Assembly (NCBI GenBank): GCA_032871835.1
Contig: CM065295.1
Location: 23,694,501 to 23,758,500, forward strand
Source of the DNA: Dipteronia dyeriana
Taxonomy: Eukaryota > Streptophyta > Magnoliopsida > Sapindales > Sapindaceae
Direction: 5' to 3'
Length of the DNA stretch: 64,000 nt
The stretch's first letter is position 1; each line of letters starts with the position of its first letter. Under the pieces are notes generated by a model that was not told where the DNA came from, ran no database searches, and worked only from the letters and a program-made list of their open reading frames with translations. The translations under genes were made by a program, and so were the position numbers. This document shows, one piece after another, positions 57,477-64,000 of this stretch.

Positions 57477-59045
57477 ATGGCTAATCTTATTAGCTTCATT
57501 TGCTACACCTCTCAAATAGAACCCAAAAAAATTGATAAAGCCTTAAAAGATGAATTTTGGGGTCTTGCTATGCAAGAAGAGCTTAACCAATTTGAAAGGA
57601 ATGAGGTTTGGACTCTAGTTCCTACGTCTAAGAACACCAATGTGATAGGCACCAAGTGGGTATATAGGAACAAATCCGATGAGGATGGCAACATTGTGAG
57701 AAATAAGGTTAGGCTTGTAGCACAAGGATACTCTCAAATTGAAGGTATTGACTTTGAGGAGACATTTGCTCCCGTTGCTAGGATTAAGTCCATTAGGCTT
57801 CTTTTATTCATTTCTTGTTTGCACAAGTTCAAATTATATAAAATGGATGTTAAGAGTGCCTTCCTCAATGGCTTCTTACAAGAGGAAGTGTTTGTTGAGA
57901 AACCCAAAAGGTTTGTGGATCCTCACCACCCTAATCATGTATATCACCTCAACAAAGCTTTATATGGGTTGAAACAAGCACCTAGGGCTTGGTATGAGCG
58001 TCTCACCCAATATCTCATAGACAATGGCTACACTAGGGGTAGTGTTAACAAGACTCTATTCATCAAGAAAAATAAAGATGAGCTCTTTATAGCTTAAATC
58101 TATGTTGATGATATAGTCTTTGGCTCCACCAATGACACCAAAGTCCAACAATTTGTTGATGTCATGTCTCATGAATTTGAGATGAGTCTTGTTGGTGAGT
58201 TGAGTTACATTCTAGGTTTACAAATTAAGCAAATGGATGATGGGATTTTCATATCTCAAGCTAAGTATGCCAAAAACCTAGTGAAGAAATTTGGCCTTGA
58301 AAGTGCCAAACATTGTGATACACCCATGAGTACCACTTTGAAGCTAAGCATGGATGCTAGTGGTTAAAGTATGGACCAAACTTTATATCGTGGCAAGATT
58401 GATAGCTTGCTCTAATTGACCGCAAGTAGGCCCGATATCTCTTTTAGTGTGGGTGTATGTGCTAGGTACCAAGCGGATCCTAAGGAATCCCATCTCTCTT
58501 CTGTTAAGAGAATCATTCGATATGTGAATGAGACATCCAACTATAGGATTTGGTACTCTTTTGACACTAATGCTAGTCTTGTAGGCTTTAGTGATGCTGA
58601 TTGGGCAGGAAATTGTGATGATAGGAAAAGTACATCGGGCAGTTGCTTTTTCCTTGGGAACAATCTTGTCTCTTGGTTTTGCAAGAAGCGAAATTCGATC
58701 TCCTTGTCCACGGCTGAGGCCGAATACATTGTTGCTGGGAGTGAGTGCACACAACTCCTTTAAATGAAGCAAATGCTAGTCGACTATGGATTCAATCAAG
58801 GTACTCTTACTCTCTTTTGTGATAACTTGAGTGCAATTAATATTTCAAAGAATCCGGTTCAGCATTCTAGGACTAAGCATATTGACATCAGTTATCATTT
58901 CATTAGAGAACTAGTTGAGAGCAAATGCATTGTACTAGAGCATGTAGGTACTAATGATCAACTAGCGGATATATTTACTAAACCCTTATATGCTACTAGA
59001 TTCAAGACTCTTAGTAGATCTATTGAGATTTGTTTAATGGAGTGA
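57477..59045 (+). pseudogene. Copia C reverse transcriptase and RNase H
   Basis: One frame throughout: [60 protein letters not shown], stop at 58095-58097 immediately before IYVDD (catalytic site intact), then stops at 58365-58367, near 58413 and at 58761-58763. RNase H has FSDADWAGNCDDRKST, LVSWFCKK, STAEAEYIV, LFCDNLSAINISKNP and the EHVGTNDQLADIFTKPL tail. Several stops are C-to-T changes at Gln or Trp codons. Confidence 0.9.
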
Positions 59046-60282
59046 TGTGTTGTGGTCTTTGACCCCATATGAGAAACTCAAGCAAAGAGAGCTATTGTAT
59101 ACTAGTTGCATGCAATTTTTCTTAAATATGTTTATGCATCTTTATTGATTGCTTGAGTAGCTTGGTTGCACTTATAGTATATTGTATTTTCTTAAATAAG
59201 TGTGATCGTTGCTTTGATTACAATTCATGTTATATTTATGTTCAAACATGCATTTTTGGACTAGGAGATATACATTGGAAGTACATGTTTGAATGACCTA
59301 TAATTATCTCCATGACATGATGATTCTTAAATGACATGCTAATGAAAAACGATAAAGCATGATTTGTAGATTGCAATTGTTAAATGCAACACATTGTGTG
59401 AAACATACTAGTGAGACTAAAATGTTTAATCTATGTCTCTCTTTCTTTATTAGTTGAACATGGCTATTATCATACGGGTATTCTCCCAGAAAAATAAAAT
59501 AGGGTGTAAAGTTGCTCATGCCTTGTTTAGCTTTTAAAGTTGGATATAGTGCCTTTAAAACTTGATATTTATAAGAACTCTATATCCTTGCTTCTCTCAT
59601 GACAAATGGTGAAATTGGTTTGAATTATATTGGTAACCTTTGTCATTTGCTTTGCCAAATACCATTGTTTTTAGACTTGAATGCAACATGTCTTGTATGC
59701 AAAGCACTTTTTGATCACACATTGTCTTCAAATAAATCTCCTTGTGTCTCTCCTATCAATTGAGATTGCATAAATGTGGCTTATATAATTATGCAACAAT
59801 CTTGTATGCTATTTTCTTTCTCTGCCTTGAGTGATCCGGTTGGGAACTTCTCCTTTGCCTATATCATGACAAAAAGGGGGAGTAGCATTGACCTAGCATC
59901 GTGATGTTAGGGGAGTAGCATGTGTTGGCTTTGAGGGGGAGCATTGCATTGCATGAGTGTACTTGTTTGAGGGGGAGATTATATGTAGGGGGAGTAACCC
60001 GTTGAGGGGGAGCATTGCATGAGCATTTCATGATATCATACTCATATTTCTAAATGCAAATGCTTTTGTTTTATATTCACTTGATCATCTCACATGCACT
60101 TGGTTTGGAAAGAGTATTTATGCTTGCCTTGTGTGTAGGGTTGATAGTTCTACAAGAGATTGAAGACTTGAAGTTTTTTTCTATATATGTTTATCTCTTT
60201 GTAATGTAGAATATCTTCCCGGTGTTTTTCAATTTTGTTTTGTGAGGATCAATGTGAGTGGTGGTTTTGTCACAAAATAGCC
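59046..60282 (+). other. 3' region of Copia C with repeated purine tracts
   Basis: Colinear with 34023-35208 of A. Between 59870 and 60015 a GAGGGGGAG-type purine tract occurs five times or so (AAAGGGGGAGTAGCATTG, TTTGAGGGGGAGCATTG, TTTGAGGGGGAGATT, GTAGGGGGAGTAACCC, TTGAGGGGGAGCATTG). They are more numerous than in A, where two clear copies are present. No conserved open frame. Confidence 0.75.
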
Positions 60283-60294
60283 AAAGGGGGATAT
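60283..60294 (+). promoter_or_regulatory. Polypurine tract of Copia C
   Basis: AAAGGGGGATAT abuts the 3' LTR (TGAAAAG). Confidence 0.85.
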
Positions 60295-61919
60295 TGAAAA
60301 GTTCTCATTTGTTGATTGGCTTATTTCGTGAACAACCATATTGTTGGGGTTCATGTAAGGGTAGCTTAGGCTCTCAAGACCTCAAGAGGAGAAACATCAA
60401 AGGTAAAATTCTTGTGCTTACTTACTTTGAAGAGATAGTTGTACACACTTACATATTCATACATAACTCTTGATCTTATATGTTGAGTGTTTTCTTGTGT
60501 GCATTTTAGTTTAAATGACTCTTGTTGACCTATTTGCATCTTGCTATGAAAGTTGTATGCCATGCTAGGCATTAAAATAGGATGCAATTTCACCACTCTT
60601 GAACTTATTGTTTTTGTGCATTTAAGTGTTGAAAAAATAGGACTTGCGCTGGTGGTGTGCTACTCGACCATCGTACCTCACCAACGCAACATTCACAGCG
60701 GACCGCCGCTAGTCATGCGCCACTGATCTGCTCTGCTGCACCCGTGCGTAGTTTAAAAATGTGAGCGTGCGCTGGTGGTGCGCTACTCGTCTAGCGCAAT
60801 CTCACCAGTGTAAACATCCTAGAGAATCTGTGCTTGTGTTGCGCTACTGGAATGCGCCACTTGTCCAACGCCTGTTTTAAAAATAGGTTGTGCGCTACTC
60901 GACCAGCTCACGTCACCAGCGCACACAAAGGAAGTTGGAGCGTTTTTTCCAAAACGACCTCACTTTGTTTGGATCTTATATATATATATAACTGAATGCC
61001 TTAAGGTCGTGTATGAGTTCAGAATATCACATTTCTTCCTTAGAACACATTTCATAGGAAAAACACTTCCAAGAACTCATTTTTAATCACTCAAAGCATT
61101 CCCATGAGCATTAAATCTTCATCTTGCATCATCTAAGTTCATCTATAGTGCATCTATGGATAGGGTTGCTTCATCACATCTTGTTCGGTAAGCTCTTCAC
61201 TATCTTCTTACAAGTTAAGTGTTTTTGCTTGCTAAACCATCTCTTTAATTAATTGTATTCTCTTAGAATATTTCTAGATACAAATTAGAGATTGTTGTGA
61301 TGACATGATTGAGTATTGTATTGTGATAGCTTCATAGGATTGATTGATCTATGTTTAGCTAAGCTATTTGAACATGTCATTTAGCACTTGATATCTAGGA
61401 TTGCATAAATTGTCATCTCATTATCCTAGATAAGCATATAGGGTTTCCTAGCCTTATTTGTTCATTGAATATCATCATATATTCACTTAGGACACTTTAT
61501 CTCTTCATAAGAAGTAAGACTTATGTTGCTTCCTGGAGCAGGTAACTTAAAGCACAAGCATGATGAACTAGGTTCACTTATACTGGGATTAGGTAGTGGT
61601 GGAGGATTAAACCGGGATTAGGTTGCAATTCCTTTATCATTAGTGGATTCGAGGTTCTAGTGTGGTGCATTCATCAGCCCGCGGTTTTTTCTATTTGGAG
61701 GGTTTCCACGTATATCTCAAGTGTTTTTACTATTTCCGCATTTATTACACTTGTGGTATCTTTGTAACTAGATATGGGTATTTTCATCAACTTGACCATT
61801 AACGAAAATTGGGTAAAATTTGATTAAAATCTATTCACCCCCCCCCCCCCCCCCCCCCTCCCCTCCCCTCCCCTCCCCTCCCCTCTAGATTAATATTACA
61901 CACCATAATATTTGTTTCA
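60295..61919 (+). mobile_element. 3' LTR of Copia C
   Basis: TGAAAAGTTCTCATTTGTTG to ATAATATTTGTTTCA, 1625 bp. It is very close to the 5' LTR, with a few percent of differences in the first 250 bp and fewer after the TATA. GC-rich block at 60646-60925. The C-tract near its end has grown to about 20 C followed by (TCCCC) units. Confidence 0.95.
61837..61885. repeat. C-tract with (TCCCC)n expansion in 3' LTR C
   Basis: About 20 C, then five or six TCCCC units, ending CTCTAGATT. In the 3' LTR of A the same site carries ACCCC units instead, so the two arose independently. Confidence 0.9.
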
Positions 61920-61924
61920 AAGGA

Positions 61925-62541
61925 TCTTTTAAATGGAGACCCTGGTTTGCTTCAGCAGACTGAGAATTTGGAGGTCCAGAGGTTTGTAGACGTTTAGTAT
62001 GAAAATGAGATATCATCTGAAGTTAGTCTCTCTTCCTCTAATATTTCAGTATCTCATGTTTCTGAAACTGAACAATTGGATGGAGAGTGGCAAGTGCAAC
62101 TGTTAATTCATCCAGAAGGTTGAGTAACGTTTCTCAAAAAATGGTGGCCAAACCCACAAGCTCTGTTAAAAGGCATGGCATGAGAACTTGTAAGGACAAA
62201 AGTTTAATTTCTCAAGGTTTATATGAATTATGGAAGGGTATTACGGACTCATATCCAGGTAAAGGTAGGTGGAATCTGGATGTGGAATTGACTAAGGTTA
62301 TAGAAAAAGGAGTGGAATTGTAATATCTTAATGTTCGTAAATATGTTAACAAAGATGGAGTGGCTAGTGAAGGAAAAGGTGAATGTTTGACTGTAGCTTG
62401 GAGTCTTAGCGAAGAGGTAGCTAAAGCTATGGAAACTGGGGTTACGTTGGGGTTCGATTTTAGTGGTAGTGTGGAAAAGGTTGTTGTGGAGATATCTAAA
62501 AGGGAGAGGGATGATGAGGTAAGGTACTTGGCAACTAAGTG
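61925..62541 (+). pseudogene. LINE-4 ORF1, C-terminal part
   Basis: Fragments of an ORF1-like tail: a serine-rich segment, then ELWKGITDSYPGKGRWNLDVEL and EVAKAMETGVTLGFDFSGS before a stop at 62540-62542, just ahead of an endonuclease frame. The position and the W-x-x-A-x-x-x-G-x-x-L-G pattern suit the end of a plant LINE ORF1. No RNA-binding domain is in this part. The 5' part would be left of Copia C and is not recognisable. Confidence 0.6.
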
Positions 62542-62573
62542 ATTTGGCTCTTTGTCATTCACTCTTGTGGGGA

Positions 62574-63300
62574 TTCCATTCTTTTTTAATGATTTTAGTA
62601 ACTTGGAATATTAGGGGTTTGGAGAGGTTGGAAAAAAGAATAGTGGTTAGGAGGTTGGTTAATAATACCAAGCCTAGTCTTCTCTTTATTCAAGAGTCAA
62701 AATTGAATTATTTTAATTCTAGAATCATAAAATCTTTAGGAGGATCGTTGTTGATGAAAGGTATCAGGGTGGAGGCAAAATGATCAGCTGGTGGTGTTAT
62801 TACTTTATAGGATGAAGATGTTTTTTGACGTGAAGTCATGGATATCCAATGACAGGTGTATAATTGTATCAGGTATGATGTTTGCAATGAGTACGGAGGT
62901 GGTCTTTTGTAATGTATATGTTGCGAATAATGAGAAGGGGAGGGTTGAATTGTGGAGATTCATTTTGTCTACAAAGGTCTCGTTGCTAGGGCCTTGGATT
63001 ATAGGGGGGACTTTCAAACTGTTCTTAATCAATGTGAAAGAAAGGGAGGCATTGGGAGTATAAGATCTATGAAGAATTTCAAGATTTTTTTCGAAGCTGC
63101 AAATGTGATAGATCTTCCTTTGCAAGGTATGACGTTCACATGGTCTAATAATAGGGAAGACGCGTCTTGGGCTAGATTGGATCGGTTATTGTGCGATCCT
63201 TTTTTAATGTCTGGTTTCCTCAGCTTGTTTAAGAGAGGTTGGGGAGGAGTTTGTCTGGTCATAACCCTGTGCTTCTAGGGGAATTGGTGATTGATTGGGG
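62574..63300 (+). pseudogene. LINE-4 ORF2 endonuclease
   Basis: ATG near 62574 (M-I-L-V-T) opens VTWNIRGLERLEKR and LLFIQESKL, the Asn and Glu motifs of the L1 endonuclease. Frame changes follow. FCNVYVANNEKGRVELWRF, GPWIIGG (normally G-D-F-N), and MTFTWSNNREDASWARLDRLL appear in order, ending with LSGHNPVLL where active enzymes have S-D-H. The changed GDFN and SDH motifs show the nuclease is dead apart from the frameshifts. Confidence 0.85.
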
Positions 63301-63747
63301 TCCTAAACCATTCTAGTTCCTAAATGGTTGGTAGAAGGATAAGGTTCTAATGGATGGTGTACGTAATAGATGGCCGAGTTGTCAACTTGGAGCTTTGGAT
63401 GTGCTCTTATTAAAAAATAAAATAAGGGTTGTGAGAAGTCATTTTAAAGCTTATGCGAAAAGCAATAAGTTGGATGGTAATATGATTAAAGCTTTGGAGG
63501 AGGAATTGGCTAGGATTGAAGGAAATGATGTAACTTCTGGGTGGACGAATAGGTTAAGAGAACAAAGATCATCTTGTTTGGTCAAGCTGTGAAAACAAGT
63601 TCATTTTGATGAATAAAAATGGAGGTACATTTCTAGGGTGAAGTGGTTGAAAGAAGGTGATCGGAATTCAAAAAAAAATCGCATTTTGTCAAATGTGAGA
63701 AGGAAGGTAAACTTTTTAGGTGATTTAGTAATTTTTGAAAGCATGTG
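63301..63747 (+). pseudogene. LINE-4 ORF2 linker to RT
   Basis: FLNGWWKDKV-like start, then VRSHFKAYAKSNKLDGNMIKALEEELARIE (helical linker) and RVKWLKEGDRNSK, the conserved pre-RT motif also seen in LINE-1 at 3630. Stops at 63590-63592 and after. It is cut by the LTR of element D at 63748. Confidence 0.8.
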
Positions 63748-64000
63748 TGTAAGAGCCTCAGTTTTATGATTGACTTATTTCATGACAAATCACATTTGGG
63801 ATTCAATGTGTGATGGGTAACTTAAGCTTTCAATGGCAAGCACCCAAGATCCCAGTGAGCATCAAGAGGTAGTTCACTTGTGCCTAATTCTTAGTGAAGA
63901 GATTTAGTTGCACACACTCATATTTCATAAATATATGCATTTATATTGACATGCATTTATTATTGTACACACACACACACATACACACACACTTCATGTT
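63748..64000 (+). mobile_element. LTR of Copia element D, cut by window edge
   Basis: TGTAAGAGCCTCAGTTTTAT begins a sequence that aligns loosely with LTRs A and C: TTGACTTATTTC, ACAAATCACATTTGGG, GGGTAACTTAAGCT, GAAGAGATxxAGTTGCACACACTCA. It is much more diverged than A, B and C are from each other, so it is a related but separate subfamily. A (CA)n microsatellite is at 63967-63993. Whether this is a 5' LTR (+) or a solo LTR cannot be told. Confidence 0.75.

Larger units (their letters stand above)
54491..61919 (+). mobile_element. Copia retrotransposon C, gag and protease deleted
   Basis: Both LTRs (54491-56097 and 60295-61919), primer site and polypurine tract are present. A 5-bp target duplication AAGGA flanks it (54486-54490 and 61920-61924). 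Between the leader and the pre-integrase segment the whole gag, both zinc knuckles and the protease are missing, with the junction at about 56167. Integrase, RT and RNase H remain, broken by a few stops and at least one frameshift. Such a copy could move only with Gag and protease from a related element such as an intact relative of A. Confidence 0.95.

Overview
This window is plant nuclear DNA, most likely from a eudicot, and it is almost entirely made of transposable elements nested in one another. The evidence is Copia LTR retrotransposons primed by initiator tRNA-Met, plant L1-type LINEs with RRM or DUF4283/CCHC ORF1 proteins and an RNase H tail, a CACTA element with the CACTACAAGAAAA terminus, hAT- and Mutator-type MITEs, and a Mutator-like element carrying a DUF1985/Ulp1 protease pseudogene. 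I found no intact host gene, no rRNA or tRNA gene, and no CRISPR array. Every recognisable coding region is broken by stops, frameshifts or deletions.

Layout, left to right. 1-1728: 5' end (gag, PBS, LTR) of a minus-strand Copia element (E) running off the left edge. 2874-3439: hAT-like MITE with an 8-bp target duplication. 3560-8403: LINE-1 (+), split by a CACTA element (3911-7315) that itself holds a SINE-like insert and a GC-richer insert. 8537-25011: LINE-2 (+), delimited by a 16-bp target-site duplication. It has been opened by a Mutator-like element (about 9.9-15.3 kb: minisatellite, Ulp1-like pseudogene, start of a MURA-like frame) and by a minus-strand Copia element B (15323-22438) whose 3' end is lost at a deletion junction. 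25.4-26.4 kb: a tandem array of about 205-bp units holding a Mutator-type MITE. 26412-41871: LINE-3 (-), with a 12-bp target duplication, split by a Copia element A with two LTRs (27252-36835). 41.9-44.3 kb: inverted partner of the array plus unclassified AT-rich DNA. 44358-52642: an old minus-strand LTR element F with both LTRs and TSD CATCA. 54491-61919: Copia element C with TSD AAGGA, lacking gag and protease. 61925-63747: LINE-4 (+), cut by the LTR of a fifth, divergent Copia element D that continues past the right edge.

Elements A, B and C are one Copia family, which I place near the SIRE/Maximus lineage by inference from the long gag, the two zinc knuckles and the long purine-tract-rich region after RNase H. 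Their LTRs share a distinctive U3: a GC-rich block of GCGCTGG/CCAGCGC inverted repeats just upstream of a TATA box that is itself a variable TA microsatellite, and a C-tract near the 3' end that has expanded into different pentanucleotide arrays. D is a more distant relative.

The functional content is therefore retrotransposition and DNA-transposition machinery in decay. The points most worth a second look are the repeat-structured LTR promoter, the Ulp1-carrying MULE with its catalytic Cys codon changed to Tyr, the gag-less C element, and the datable order of nested insertions.
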